DNA of 64,000 nt from Bacillus sp. THAF10. Its GTDB lineage: Bacteria; Bacillota; Bacilli; Bacillales; Bacillaceae_I. A program made the translations under genes and the position numbers. The stretch spans positions 1,530,001 through 1,594,000 of the forward strand of contig NZ_CP045403.1 of NCBI RefSeq assembly GCF_009363695.1, written 5' to 3'. Under the pieces are notes generated by a model, which was not told where the DNA came from, did not search any database, and saw only the letters and a list, made by a program, of their open reading frames with translations. Below are positions 25,396-33,192 of the stretch, piece after piece. Position 1 is the first letter of the stretch. Each line of letters begins with the position of its first letter.

Positions 25396-26613
25396 ATGGA
25401 TCCACTTGATATCATGGCAAACATTAACAGGGTCATCCCCTATTATCAGGCAATTTTCAGTGCAGAAAAACAGGAAGTAATTGGCTATGAGGTGTTAGGC
25501 AGAATTGAACTTGAAGATAATACCACCTTTAGCCTTGGATCATTTTTTAAGGACAATACGGTTCCTAGTGACTATCATTTTGAAGTGGAAAGAACGATCA
25601 TTAATAAAGCGTTAAAGACATATACAGACAACGGATGTACATTTAAACTCTTTTTAAATCAAAACGTAGAATTGTTATTAGAGGACCAAGGTGAATCCTT
25701 ACTTGAGCTCTTTCTTACTTATGAACCAAAAGGCTTAAAGCTTTCCAATATTGTTATTGAAATCGACAAACATACCACAAGAGAACGCAATGAGTACCTT
25801 GAGCATTTATTTAATTATTATAAAACTTATGGCATTCAAGTAGCCATTGTTAATATTGGAGATTCCGGTACTAACATGGATCAAATCGGGCGATTAGCTC
25901 CTAATATTCTAAAAGTAGATTTGCGAATCCTGAGGCAATCTCATGAAGTAGCCTCTCAACAAGATATGTTATATTCACTAGCACTACTAGCAAGAAAAAT
26001 AGGCGCAACCTTGTTGTATCATAATATGGAAGCATCCTTTCAACTCCAATATGCATGGAGACACGGTGGAAGATATTATCAAGGCTTCTATCTTCATAAA
26101 CCAGGCCCACACTTCATTGATGTCGCACACGCTAAAGAAATGTTAATAGAAAAATTTCAACAATTTATCCGCTATGAAAAACGGAAGCTACAGGCGATTT
26201 ATTCATGTACTACGATGCTTGAGGAAAGGATGCAACCGTATCTAAGACAAAATACTTCGATTGAAGAACTAGACAAATGGTTGCTATCGCTTGCTAAGGG
26301 ATTTTCAGATATTGGCCTTAGGATGTATGTTTGTGACGAAAATGGTTTTCAACTCTCCTCAAACATTGAAAATATAAAGGGACAATGGATTGTTTCCGAA
26401 AAAGCTCGAGGAAAGAACTGGAGCTGGAGACCGTATTTCTTAGAGTATGTAATGAAAATGAGTGTTGAACAAAAAGGAATATTATCAGATTTATATAGTG
26501 ATATTGATACTGGAGCGACGGTACGTACCTACTCCTATCCTCTAACCCAAGCATTTTTTGTTTTTATTGATATCTCCTATGACTATCTTTACGAACATCA
26601 GGACCTCTTGTGA
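25396..26613 (+). CDS. ykuI: YkuI-like EAL-domain protein, degenerate active site
   Basis: A 405-residue cytosolic protein matching B. subtilis YkuI: EAL domain (about 1-245) plus C-terminal PAS-like YkuI_C domain (about 255-400, ending FVFIDISYDYLYE). The EAL signature reads E32-V-L-G. E122, K173 and Q229 of the site are kept. However, the metal-ligand Asp that YkuI has in VDNIG is replaced by Val (A-I-V152-N-I-G), and the late Glu of LLYEDIE is His209 (LLYHNME). The protein is therefore likely a c-di-GMP binding or inactive member rather than a phosphodiesterase. B. subtilis YkuI itself binds c-di-GMP with little reported hydrolysis. GGGGGAG precedes the ATG. Confidence 0.9.
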   Translation: MDPLDIMANINRVIPYYQAIFSAEKQEVIGYEVLGRIELEDNTTFSLGSFFKDNTVPSDYHFEVERTIINKALKTYTDNGCTFKLFLNQNVELLLEDQGESLLELFLTYEPKGLKLSNIVIEIDKHTTRERNEYLEHLFNYYKTYGIQVAIVNIGDSGTNMDQIGRLAPNILKVDLRILRQSHEVASQQDMLYSLALLARKIGATLLYHNMEASFQLQYAWRHGGRYYQGFYLHKPGPHFIDVAHAKEMLIEKFQQFIRYEKRKLQAIYSCTTMLEERMQPYLRQNTSIEELDKWLLSLAKGFSDIGLRMYVCDENGFQLSSNIENIKGQWIVSEKARGKNWSWRPYFLEYVMKMSVEQKGILSDLYSDIDTGATVRTYSYPLTQAFFVFIDISYDYLYEHQDLL

Positions 26614-26694
26614 AATTTGTAGCTAAAACGTATAGAAAAGAGCACATTGTTTACCTTAAGAATATAATTTTCACTCAAATGAGGTGATGGGATA

Positions 26695-26934
26695 GTGGGC
26701 TCTTTTGATTTCGTTTTAGCAATATTGGCCTTGCTTATTGTTGCTGGGGCAATGATATACACCTATAGGATTGGAAGAAAAACAAATGCACAATCTTCCA
26801 CTCAGGATTCGTCCGTTAGTGAAGGAGTGCAACATCATTATGTTTTAAAAAACCCTGTATTTGTAGCATTGGCAGTAGCAACCGTATTAATTTTGCTGTA
26901 TATCGCCTATGCTGCGGTCAGTCGTACATGGTAA
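26695..26934 (+). CDS. Small hypothetical membrane protein
   Basis: A 79-residue protein with two predicted membrane helices (about 4-22 and 54-74), separated by a Gln/Ser/Thr-rich polar loop (KTNAQSSTQDSSVSEGVQHHY). I do not recognise a family. GTG 26695 is the start, with GAGGTGAT about 8 nt upstream. It lies just after ykuI in the same direction and has its own terminator, so it is likely the last gene of that unit. Confidence 0.65.
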   Translation: MGSFDFVLAILALLIVAGAMIYTYRIGRKTNAQSSTQDSSVSEGVQHHYVLKNPVFVALAVATVLILLYIAYAAVSRTW

Positions 26935-26940
26935 CGAAGA

Positions 26941-26972
26941 ATAACCCTTTACAATTGTAGAGGGTTTTTATT
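26941..26972 (+). terminator. Rho-independent terminator
   Basis: AACCCTTTACA pairs with TGTAGAGGGTT (one mismatch), followed by a T run, directly after the small membrane gene. Confidence 0.78.
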
Positions 26973-26976
26973 AGGT

Positions 26977-27086
26977 TTTAAGCAAATGGCTCCGCTTCTG
27001 TGGGGCGATTTGTAAGCCTCTTTGGCTACGCCAGTGGGGACACAAGTCTTTCGCATCTTTCTGAGAGAAGAGCCTCCGCCTTTGCT
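26977..27086 (-). repeat. Dispersed repeat family 2, copy b (inverted)
   Basis: Read on the minus strand it begins AGCAAAGGCGGAGGCTCTTC and ends AGCGGAGCCATTTGCTTAAA, matching copy a at 19244. It makes up most of the 350-bp gap before the next gene. It encodes no supported protein; the 63-codon open frame across it is not credible. Confidence 0.75.
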
Positions 27087-27281
27087 ACAATCAATAGCTA
27101 GAAACAACTTCTTATCAACCTTCTTCTTTAACACAGCCATGTTTTATAAACCACGAGAAGGGTAAAAAGGAAGTGAGTGAATATTTTGTCATTTTTCAGA
27201 TGAATTTCACGAACGGTTACTGGCCAAGATTGCTCACGTTCTTGATACAATTAGAACACATCTCTAGAGGAGGAGAATTGC

Positions 27282-27914
27282 ATGATAAAAACGTGGACTG
27301 GCTTTATACTTTTGTTCCTAATCCTAACAGGTGGTTACCATTCAGCACATGCGGAACAACAACCGTATTCGGACAAAGAGGTTTATTCTTTTTTACAGGA
27401 AGCATTTTCTGCACAAATTTCTATAGGTGAGGATTATTTTACTAAAGCTGAAGTAGAGGAACGATTAAATCCATACTTTACAAAGCAGTATCAGCAGCTA
27501 TTTACAGCTGAGCATCTTGTAAAGGACCAAGAAGGTTACACTACGTACGGAACAGACTTTGCCATTTATTACATTCCTTTTTTCTCCTATAATGAAGACA
27601 CGAAGGTGTTATGGTCAGACAATTCATCCGTCATTACGGTGTATCAATTCTTCCCTGAGGATGAAAGTATGCCAAGCCTATATGCTGATCATTACGAATA
27701 TGTGAAGCTACAGCTTACCGACAATAAATTTATCGTAACGGACTACGGTTTTGAATATGAAAAACCTGATTTTCTCGAATCAAAACCAGAAGCAGCGATT
27801 ACCCCTTTAAGTACGTTTAGTAAAGTATGGAAGGGAAACTATCCTTTTAGTATGCTCGCCTTTTTATTTACCCCTGAAAGCTATAGTTTAAGTATGCCAG
27901 TTGTCACAAGATAA
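27282..27914 (+). CDS. Exported hypothetical protein (DUF3993-like)
   Basis: A 210-residue protein with a clear Sec signal peptide (MIKTWTGFILLFLILTGGYHSAHA, cleavage near 24-25). The mature domain contains YSDKEVYSFLQEAFSAQISI, YFTKQYQQLFTAEHLV and YGTDFAIYYIPFFSY, a pattern I associate with the DUF3993 family of Bacillaceae. Function unknown. AGAGGAGGAG lies about 8 nt before the ATG. In B. subtilis ykuH lies at the comparable place and could be the counterpart, but I cannot verify this. Confidence 0.65.
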   Translation: MIKTWTGFILLFLILTGGYHSAHAEQQPYSDKEVYSFLQEAFSAQISIGEDYFTKAEVEERLNPYFTKQYQQLFTAEHLVKDQEGYTTYGTDFAIYYIPFFSYNEDTKVLWSDNSSVITVYQFFPEDESMPSLYADHYEYVKLQLTDNKFIVTDYGFEYEKPDFLESKPEAAITPLSTFSKVWKGNYPFSMLAFLFTPESYSLSMPVVTR

Positions 27915-27946
27915 AAAAGAACGGAGCGAAATCCGTTCTTTTTTTT
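27913..27946. terminator. Bidirectional terminator
   Basis: AAGAACGGA...TCCGTTCTT with A and T tracts outside, between the exported protein gene and the convergent glutaredoxin-like gene. Confidence 0.88.
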
Positions 27947-27950
27947 GCAG

Positions 27951-28187
27951 TTATTCCTCTATTCCTAACAGTTGTTGTAGCTTTGAAAGGTCAAAACCTT
28001 TTACAATCTCTTCATCCACTGTTACAGTAGGAGTGGAATATGACTGAAGTTCATGTACTAGGAAGTCTCTTGCATGAGAATCTTGAGAAATATCTATTTC
28101 TTTATAGGTTATCTTATAGTGTGTTAAGAATTGCTTTACCACTTGGCAAGGAGGGCAATCTGGTTGTGTATAAAGAGTAATATTCAT
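27951..28187 (-). CDS. Glutaredoxin-like protein
   Basis: A 78-residue protein of the thioredoxin fold with the redox motif C11-P-P-C14 in YTQPDCPPCQVVKQFL and the cis-proline region YSTPTVTVDEEIVKGFD. Length and motifs fit the NrdH/YwrA-type small glutaredoxins. CPPC rather than CPYC is a common variant. It reads opposite to its neighbours within the yku cluster, so it is probably an insertion into the ancestral order. Probably a cytosolic thiol-disulfide reductant; partner unknown. Confidence 0.85.
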   Translation of the reverse strand: MNITLYTQPDCPPCQVVKQFLTHYKITYKEIDISQDSHARDFLVHELQSYSTPTVTVDEEIVKGFDLSKLQQLLGIEE

Positions 28188-28388
28188 GAATAAGTCAGCT
28201 CCTAATAAGTAAAATTTTCACAGCATCCACTTTTTTGTTATGTTTGACTACAATAAAGTAGAGGCTATAATCGAAGACTATGATAAAATGTATTTCTACA
28301 TGTATTTTACCTTAAATAAATGGATTGTGTAAAAAGACAATTCTGGGTAAAGGATATAGGTAGGAAGGAATAAAAGGAGAGTTGTTAG

Positions 28389-28628
28389 ATGTCATTATTA
28401 GTAGGAATTGTAAAAAGATTAAACGATTTAAAAGAAACATCCGAAGCAGGAAATGAGCCTGCCCAGCGTTATTTTGAAGTAAATGGAGAAAAAGTGTGCA
28501 GTGTGAAGTTTTTCGATAAATCCAATACATACGAGCTGGAAGTTTTCCAAAAGGGAGAAAACTCAAAAACGTACCAATTTGATAATATCGACATGATTGC
28601 CATCGAAATTTTTGACTTGATTCACTAG
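28389..28628 (+). CDS. ykuJ: YkuJ family protein
   Basis: A 79-residue soluble protein of the YkuJ family (LLVGIVKRLNDLKETSEAGNEPAQRYFEVNGEKVCSVKFFDKSNTYELEVF, ending IDMIAIEIFDLIH). Function unknown; a structure of B. subtilis YkuJ exists but no activity is known to me. AAAGGAGAG lies before the ATG. The next gene starts 20 bp on and likely shares the transcript. Confidence 0.9.
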   Translation: MSLLVGIVKRLNDLKETSEAGNEPAQRYFEVNGEKVCSVKFFDKSNTYELEVFQKGENSKTYQFDNIDMIAIEIFDLIH

Positions 28629-28648
28629 GTTAGAAAGGATTTTGTGTG

Positions 28649-29038
28649 ATGAGTAGAAATTTGGACGACTATATAGATAGGGGTCTAAAAGGGACTCCTG
28701 AAACAAAGCCTGATGAACGGAGAGAGTATTTGTCTCAGCTTCGAGAAAGAATTATTCTCGCGCTAACAAATGGTCAGGTGATGCAAAGTAAACTATACAA
28801 ACCCATTTTAGATTTGATGAGAAAGCATTCTTCTTCTAGACTATTTTTGGATGGAGATCTAAATTACGCTCACCTTTCTAAATATATCAAGGCGGCCAAT
28901 GAAGCGGGCATTCCTTTTACCATTGTGGATAATAAAGCTAACTCCACGAAAATTGGTCTTGTCCTCGTAGAGCAGCATGCGATTGATAAAGAAGACATTT
29001 TCGTCTCGCAGGAAGATTTTGAAAAAAATCTTATCTAA
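28649..29038 (+). CDS. yueI: YueI family protein (DUF1694)
   Basis: A 129-residue cytosolic protein. The N-terminal LDDYIDRGLKGTPETKPDERREYLSQLRERIILALTNGQVM and the C-terminal TKIGLVLVEQHAIDKEDIF are characteristic of YueI (DUF1694). Function unknown; the fold resembles ribosomal L7Ae-like proteins. Start is ATG 28649 (a GTG lies one codon before), with AAAGG upstream. In B. subtilis yueI lies elsewhere, so its coupling to ykuJ is a difference of this genome. Confidence 0.82.
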   Translation: MSRNLDDYIDRGLKGTPETKPDERREYLSQLRERIILALTNGQVMQSKLYKPILDLMRKHSSSRLFLDGDLNYAHLSKYIKAANEAGIPFTIVDNKANSTKIGLVLVEQHAIDKEDIFVSQEDFEKNLI

Positions 29039-29054
29039 CTCAAAAAACATGAAC

Positions 29055-29098
29055 AAAAACCAAGCTAAAAAAAATTAGCTTGGTTTTTGTTTTTGTTT
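29055..29098 (+). terminator. Rho-independent terminator
   Basis: AAAAACCAAGCTAA pairs with TTAGCTTGGTTTTT, followed by further T-rich sequence, 15 bp after the yueI stop. Confidence 0.88.
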
Positions 29099-29231
29099 TT
29101 TACGTATAAAAGTTTTTGCTACAAGTCGATAATGTAGATAGTCCAATTTTATCAGAAAAAGAAAACATTAATTTTTTGGGAAAAAGGAACATATAAGTAT
29201 AAGGGAAAGTACGGATAAAGGAAGTGGCTAT

Positions 29232-29750
29232 ATGGATAACCCCAGTAGATTTCTTAATATTACCCACGGCTACCTTACTTTTGAACAAGCTTATGAAAAG
29301 ATCCTTTTGTTTATCCAAAAAGATGTGAAGGCGCAATACTTACTATCAATTGGAACAGATTCTCATGTCTATCAAAGAGAAACTAAGTTCATGACTGCTA
29401 TTCACCTTCACAGAATTGGAAAAGGTGCATGGGGCTGTGTCAGGCCTTATATTACAAAGAGAGTGATTAAAAGTCTCCACGAAAAGATATCACTAGAAAC
29501 CGCTCTAAGCCAAGAAGTTGCGATGTTATTTACGATGGAAAAATTAGCGGAGATTCAAAGCCTGTTGTATCCACATATCGAACATGGAGCAGATTTCCAT
29601 TTTGAGATTCACCTCGATATTGGACAAAAAGGTGCAACAAAGGATTTCATTCAAGAAATGACAGGTAGAATAACTGCGATGGGATTGGATGCCAAGATTA
29701 AACCGGACGCTTATACAGCATTTTGCTATGCAAATCGCTATACAAAGTAA
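29232..29750 (+). CDS. ykuK: YkuK family protein (DUF458, RNase H-like fold)
   Basis: A 172-residue protein. SIGTDSHVYQRETKFMTAIHLHRIGKGAWG near residues 39-68 and FEIHLDIGQKGATKDFIQEMTGRITAMGLDAKIKPDAYTAFCYANRYTK at the C terminus identify the DUF458/YkuK family, proposed to adopt a ribonuclease H-like fold with D residues in GTDSH and DIG. Biochemical role unknown. AAAGGAAG precedes the ATG. It sits 20 bp before abbA, as in B. subtilis (ykuK-ykzF), suggesting a shared transcript. Confidence 0.9.
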   Translation: MDNPSRFLNITHGYLTFEQAYEKILLFIQKDVKAQYLLSIGTDSHVYQRETKFMTAIHLHRIGKGAWGCVRPYITKRVIKSLHEKISLETALSQEVAMLFTMEKLAEIQSLLYPHIEHGADFHFEIHLDIGQKGATKDFIQEMTGRITAMGLDAKIKPDAYTAFCYANRYTK

Positions 29751-29770
29751 GTGCAGGAGGGAGCAAAAAA

Positions 29771-29941
29771 ATGTTGCATTTAACACAAGAAGAGAAGGAG
29801 CTATTAGTTAACTTACTTATTTCCACAGATGTTGGGAAAGAATTGGTGATTAGTGAAATAAATGATTTTGAGGTAGGGCAAAAAATGCTGGAAGCAACCA
29901 CTTATCGCAAGCTTATAGAATTATATGAGAAAATCTCTTAA
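29771..29941 (+). CDS. abbA: AbrB antirepressor AbbA
   Basis: A 56-residue protein. The text LTQEEKELLVNLLISTDVGKELVISEINDFEVGQKMLEATTYRKLIELYEKI resembles B. subtilis AbbA (formerly YkzF), a small DNA-mimic that binds the transition-state regulator AbrB and prevents it from binding DNA. Genomic position between ykuK and cbpB agrees. The frame extends upstream to 29723, but AGGAGGGAGC lies 10 nt before ATG 29771. AbbA is under Spo0A control in B. subtilis; I saw no convincing 0A box here. Confidence 0.8.
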   Translation: MLHLTQEEKELLVNLLISTDVGKELVISEINDFEVGQKMLEATTYRKLIELYEKIS

Positions 29942-29947
29942 TCACCA

Positions 29948-29995
29948 AAAAAAGAGAGGAGTATGCATCTGATGCTGCATCTCTCTTTTCTTTTT
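29948..29995 (+). terminator. Rho-independent terminator
   Basis: AAAGAGAGGAG...CTCTCTTTTC with an inner ATGCATCTGATGCTGCAT stem, followed by T residues after abbA. The left end of MITE copy E begins one base later. Confidence 0.82.
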
Positions 29996-30016
29996 GGCTG
30001 TTTTCGTAAACCTGGT
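29996..30016 (+). mobile_element. MITE-like element copy E, left-end fragment
   Basis: GGCTGTTTTCGTAAACCTGG matches the left terminus of the family (GGCTGTTTTCGTAAACTTTG). Homology fades after about 20 bp. Lies in the abbA-lipoprotein gap. Confidence 0.6.
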
Positions 30017-30102
30017 TATTAATGATGAAGGCGAATGTAACTATATGGATGTTTTTTTCGTCTAAATTGAATAAGAGTACAAGACTTTTTGGAGGCTATC
30101 CT

Positions 30103-30549
30103 ATGAAAAAAATTTCTTTTTTTTATTCTTTCTTTTTTTGTCTGTCAATCTTTACGGATGCCAGTCAGAAATACATACTACAGCAAGAGAACCAAATAAA
30201 TCTGAGATAGAACCAGAAGAAAACGACACCTTAAAATTAAATGATGCAATTTCTAACGTTTTTATTTCAACTTCAAAAGGGGTCAATCCAACTGTTTTTG
30301 AAAAAGATAAAGATATAAAAATGTTTAAGGGTATTTTCTCAGCTGCAAAAAAAGAACCTGGAGATGTGAATATGGCCAATCCTGAATTTTTTTTGGAAGT
30401 CATCTACACCAATGAAAATCAGGAAAGTTTTTATTTGTGGATAGGAGAGAAAGGACAAAAAAACTGCCATAATGAAAACGGATAATACCCATATCATTTA
30501 TACTGTTCCAGAAGAAATGACAGATAAGTTAAGGAAGTTAGTAGAATAG
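30103..30549 (+). pseudogene. Broken lipoprotein gene (two homopolymer frameshifts)
   Basis: Three reading frames join into one sensible lipoprotein if one base is added in each of two homopolymers: the T7 run at 30133-30139 and the A7 run at 30457-30463. The repaired product would be about 148 residues. It would begin MKKISFFYSFFF, reach the lipobox LYGC followed by QSE, have an acidic linker, then a domain ending MTDKLRKLVE at 30549. GGAGG precedes ATG 30103. As written only the middle frame (30138-30485) is long, and its TTG start would delete most of the signal peptide. Product family not recognised. Confidence 0.7.
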
Positions 30550-30757
30550 TCATTATACGAGACCTTTTGTTTAAGTTTTTTTAATGCATTTTTATAATTT
30601 CAACCTGAGATATTTCAAAATCGCCTGTCGAACAAAGGCGAAATATTATTAATCGTAATAGTTCGAGAACAAGACTAATGTGTGCTACAATGATATTGGT
30701 CAATTACACATTTTTGCATATTGTAATAGAGAGTAAATAAAGAGAGGAAGAACATTA

Positions 30758-31207
30758 ATGATCAGCCTCCCAAGTAGTAAAGTATTAGGAGCAACAATCA
30801 AAGATTTAATTATTCCAGCTGAACGGGTTGCACATGTTCAAGTGAAGAACAATTTAGAGCATGCCCTATTAGTGCTTACAAAAACAGGGTACACTGCAGT
30901 ACCGGTATTGGACGCTAAGTATATGCTTCATGGCTTGATAAGCACTACTCATATTATGGATTCCATTTTAGGGCTCGAACGAATAGAATTCGAACGTTTG
31001 GAAAATATGATTGTAGAAGAAGTCATGAACAAAGAGTTACCATGTTTACAGCTTTCTGATACAGTCGAAAAAGGGCTGGAACTTTTAGTCGATCATCCAT
31101 TTGTATGCGTTAAAAATGAGGAAGGTGTGTTTGAAGGGATACTTACCCGAAGAACAATACTTGACCGCTTACATGTTCATTTTCAAAATAGAGAAGACCT
31201 TCAATAA
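30758..31207 (+). CDS. cbpB: CBS-domain c-di-AMP binding protein CbpB (YkuL)
   Basis: A 149-residue cytosolic protein of two CBS motifs (about 12-70 and 78-140; VAHVQVKNNLEHALLVLTKTGYTAVPVLDAKYMLHGLISTTHIMDSIL and LPCLQLSDTVEKGLELLVDHPFVCVKNEEGVFEGILTRRTILDRL). B. subtilis YkuL, now CbpB or DarB, binds cyclic di-AMP and, when free, stimulates the (p)ppGpp synthetase Rel. Position between abbA and ccpC agrees. GAGAGGAAG precedes the ATG, and a short terminator follows. Confidence 0.9.
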   Translation: MISLPSSKVLGATIKDLIIPAERVAHVQVKNNLEHALLVLTKTGYTAVPVLDAKYMLHGLISTTHIMDSILGLERIEFERLENMIVEEVMNKELPCLQLSDTVEKGLELLVDHPFVCVKNEEGVFEGILTRRTILDRLHVHFQNREDLQ

Positions 31208-31220
31208 GAGGGTCTTTTTT
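31194..31220 (+). terminator. Rho-independent terminator
   Basis: AGACCTTC pairs with GAGGGTCT (one G-T pair) followed by seven T residues, overlapping the cbpB stop codon. Confidence 0.75.
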
Positions 31221-31227
31221 TATATTG

Positions 31228-31359
31228 GACTGTTTTCAGACTCCATGTGATGAAGTTTTGCCACATGTTTTAATATTCCTCCTTGAAAAGAGTATAACGG
31301 CAGCGTTGATTAAGGGTGTCATCCCTCTATGCAGTAGCTTCAAAGTTGCGAAAACAGCC
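31228..31359 (-). mobile_element. MITE-like element copy F, short variant in reverse orientation
   Basis: Read on the minus strand, this 132-bp copy starts GGCTGTTTTCGCAAC and ends with the inverse of GACTGTTTTCAGAC. It keeps the conserved AAGGAGG...ACATGTGGCAA block but lacks the internal GGAAAAAGTC hairpin segment. No matching 8-bp flanks are seen (TTATATTG and TTTAGGAA). It lies 100 bp upstream of the MFS exporter start. Confidence 0.75.
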
Positions 31360-31456
31360 TTTAGGAAAAGCTCTAAATGTTGCAAAAATTGCGATAAACG
31401 TTAGAATTTATATAGGTAAACGAAATAATAGTGGACAAGCAAAGAGAGGGAAGCAA

Positions 31457-32965
31457 ATGGGAACAGCAACAATTGAACGGAAAGAAATTGCAAAGGCAGC
31501 TCCAAATAAAACTAAAAAACCATTTGTGCTGGCAGCCATCATGCTTGCTATGTTCATGGCAGCCATAGAAGCAACTATTGTATCTACGGCGATGCCTGCA
31601 ATCGCAGCTGACTTAGGGGGCTTTTCTTTATATAGCTGGGTATTTTCCTCCTACCTGTTAATGAATGCCGTTACGGTTTTAATTTACGGAAAATTATCAG
31701 ATTTGTATGGTAGAAAACCAATACTTACCTTTGGAATCATCGTTTTTTTGATAGGCTCACTATTGTGCGGCTTTGCTCAATCCATAGAGATGTTGATACT
31801 TTTTAGATTTATTCAAGGATTTGGTGCGGGTGCAGTAATGCCAATCGCTTCTACTATCGTGGGGGATATGTACACAAAAGAAGAACGTGCAAAAATTCAA
31901 GGGTATTTATCAAGTGTTTGGGGAATTTCTGCGGTTATGGGACCAGCCATAGGAGGGTTATTGGTTCAGTATGTTAGCTGGAGATATGTTTTCTGGGTGA
32001 ACATTCCCCTTGGAATCCTTGCAATCGTGGGTCTTTACTTGTTTTTGCATGAAGGAATTGAAAAGAAAAAACATTCCATTGACTATAAAGGCGCGGGGCT
32101 ATTATTCGTCGCAGTCAGCTGTTTTATGCTCGTCATGGTGGAAGGAGGGGTAAGGTGGACGTGGCTATCGAGTCCTGTTTTCGTGCTTAGTTCGATCTCT
32201 GCCATAGCTTTCTTACTCTTTATCCTACAGGAAAAGAAGGCAAAAGAACCGATGATGCCATTTGATATTTGGAGAGAACGATCGATTTTAATCGCCAATA
32301 CCACCTCTTTGACTACCGGCGTCATGTTAATCGGAATTTCGAGCTTCCTTCCTGCATTTGTTCAAGGTGTGATGGAACGTTCCCCCATTGTTGCTGGTTT
32401 CACGCTAACAACAATGTCGATAGGCTGGCCAATTGCCGCGATGATTGCGGGGAGACTACTTCTTAAAATTGGCTTCCGAACTACATCCATTATCGGAGGA
32501 GTGGCTCTGATTTTAGGAAGTATTATCTTTATCAGTTTAAGCCCAGATGATGGACCTGTTTGGGCTGCGTTTGGTTCCTTTATGATTGGAGTAGGAATGG
32601 GTTTTTCTACAACATCCTTTATTGTCTCGATCCAAAGTACGGTTCCTTGGCAAAAACGAGGAGTGGCAACTGCCTCAAATATGTTCATGAGAACACTTGG
32701 AAGTACTATAGGGGCTGCCTTACTTGGTGGTATTTTAAATGCACGCATACAAAAACACTTACAAACCAATGGAGTGGAACAAGAGTTTTCTTTAGACTCC
32801 ACAACATTGTTGCTTAATGCAGAGCAACGTGAGCAGCTCTCAGATACGATGAGGGTCCTTCTTCAAGACGGCTTATCACTTGCCCTACATCAAGTGTATC
32901 TAGTCGTCGCTGCCTTCGCCTTGATAAGTTTTGTTCTAATTTTACTTTTGCCAAAAAAGAGTTAA
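31457..32965 (+). CDS. MDR-type MFS drug:H+ antiporter (DHA2/EmrB-QacA family)
   Basis: A 502-residue exporter with 14 predicted helices. Family motifs are MAAIEATIVSTAMPAIAADLGG in helix 1 (motif D1), GKLSDLYGRKPIL (motif A, about 82-94), LILFRFIQGFGAGAVMPIAST (motif B) and IWGISAVMGPAIGGLL (motif C, antiporter signature). Substrates unknown. The frame opens at 31316 inside a MITE copy, but GAGAGGGAAG lies just before ATG 31457, which also matches the family N terminus. It interrupts the B. subtilis order between cbpB and ccpC together with the TSUP gene. Confidence 0.9.
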   Translation: MGTATIERKEIAKAAPNKTKKPFVLAAIMLAMFMAAIEATIVSTAMPAIAADLGGFSLYSWVFSSYLLMNAVTVLIYGKLSDLYGRKPILTFGIIVFLIGSLLCGFAQSIEMLILFRFIQGFGAGAVMPIASTIVGDMYTKEERAKIQGYLSSVWGISAVMGPAIGGLLVQYVSWRYVFWVNIPLGILAIVGLYLFLHEGIEKKKHSIDYKGAGLLFVAVSCFMLVMVEGGVRWTWLSSPVFVLSSISAIAFLLFILQEKKAKEPMMPFDIWRERSILIANTTSLTTGVMLIGISSFLPAFVQGVMERSPIVAGFTLTTMSIGWPIAAMIAGRLLLKIGFRTTSIIGGVALILGSIIFISLSPDDGPVWAAFGSFMIGVGMGFSTTSFIVSIQSTVPWQKRGVATASNMFMRTLGSTIGAALLGGILNARIQKHLQTNGVEQEFSLDSTTLLLNAEQREQLSDTMRVLLQDGLSLALHQVYLVVAAFALISFVLILLLPKKS

Positions 32966-32969
32966 CCAT

Positions 32970-33006
32970 GGCCCCGAATTTATGTGCAATAAGAATTCGG
33001 GGCCTT
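32970..33006 (+). terminator. Hairpin terminator of the MFS gene
   Basis: GGCCCCGAATT (32970-32980) pairs perfectly with AATTCGGGGCC (32994-33004). The T tract is short because a MITE copy begins at 33008. Confidence 0.8.
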
Positions 33007-33007
33007 C

Positions 33008-33192
33008 GGCTGTTTTCGTAAACTTTGTTGCTACTGCGTATAGTTAAGCAACACGTGATAGACGTTGCTGTCGTGCTCTTTTCGTGGAGGAAGTTTTAAA
33101 TATAATAGCAACTTTTCTGCGAATAATGACTGGAAAAAGTCTTAAAGCCGACTTTTTCCTAGTTTATAGCAACAATGTTTTAGAAAAGAGCT
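33008..33192 (+). mobile_element. MITE-like element copy G, full length
   Basis: 185 bp from GGCTGTTTTCGTAAACTTTG to TAGAAAAGAGCT. The internal stem TGGAAAAAGTC/GACTTTTTCC is perfect. No clear target duplication. It separates the MFS gene from the convergent TSUP gene, and its last two bases are part of that gene's stop codon. Confidence 0.85.

Noticed and set aside
26949..27140. 63-codon minus-strand frame crossing repeat family 2
   Set aside because: It lies almost wholly in the dispersed repeat, has no homologous frame in copy a, and its codon pattern is unlike the neighbours.
31316..31456. N-terminal extension of the MFS exporter
   Set aside because: It lies partly in MITE copy F and has no ribosome site; the family N terminus and Shine-Dalgarno fit ATG 31457.
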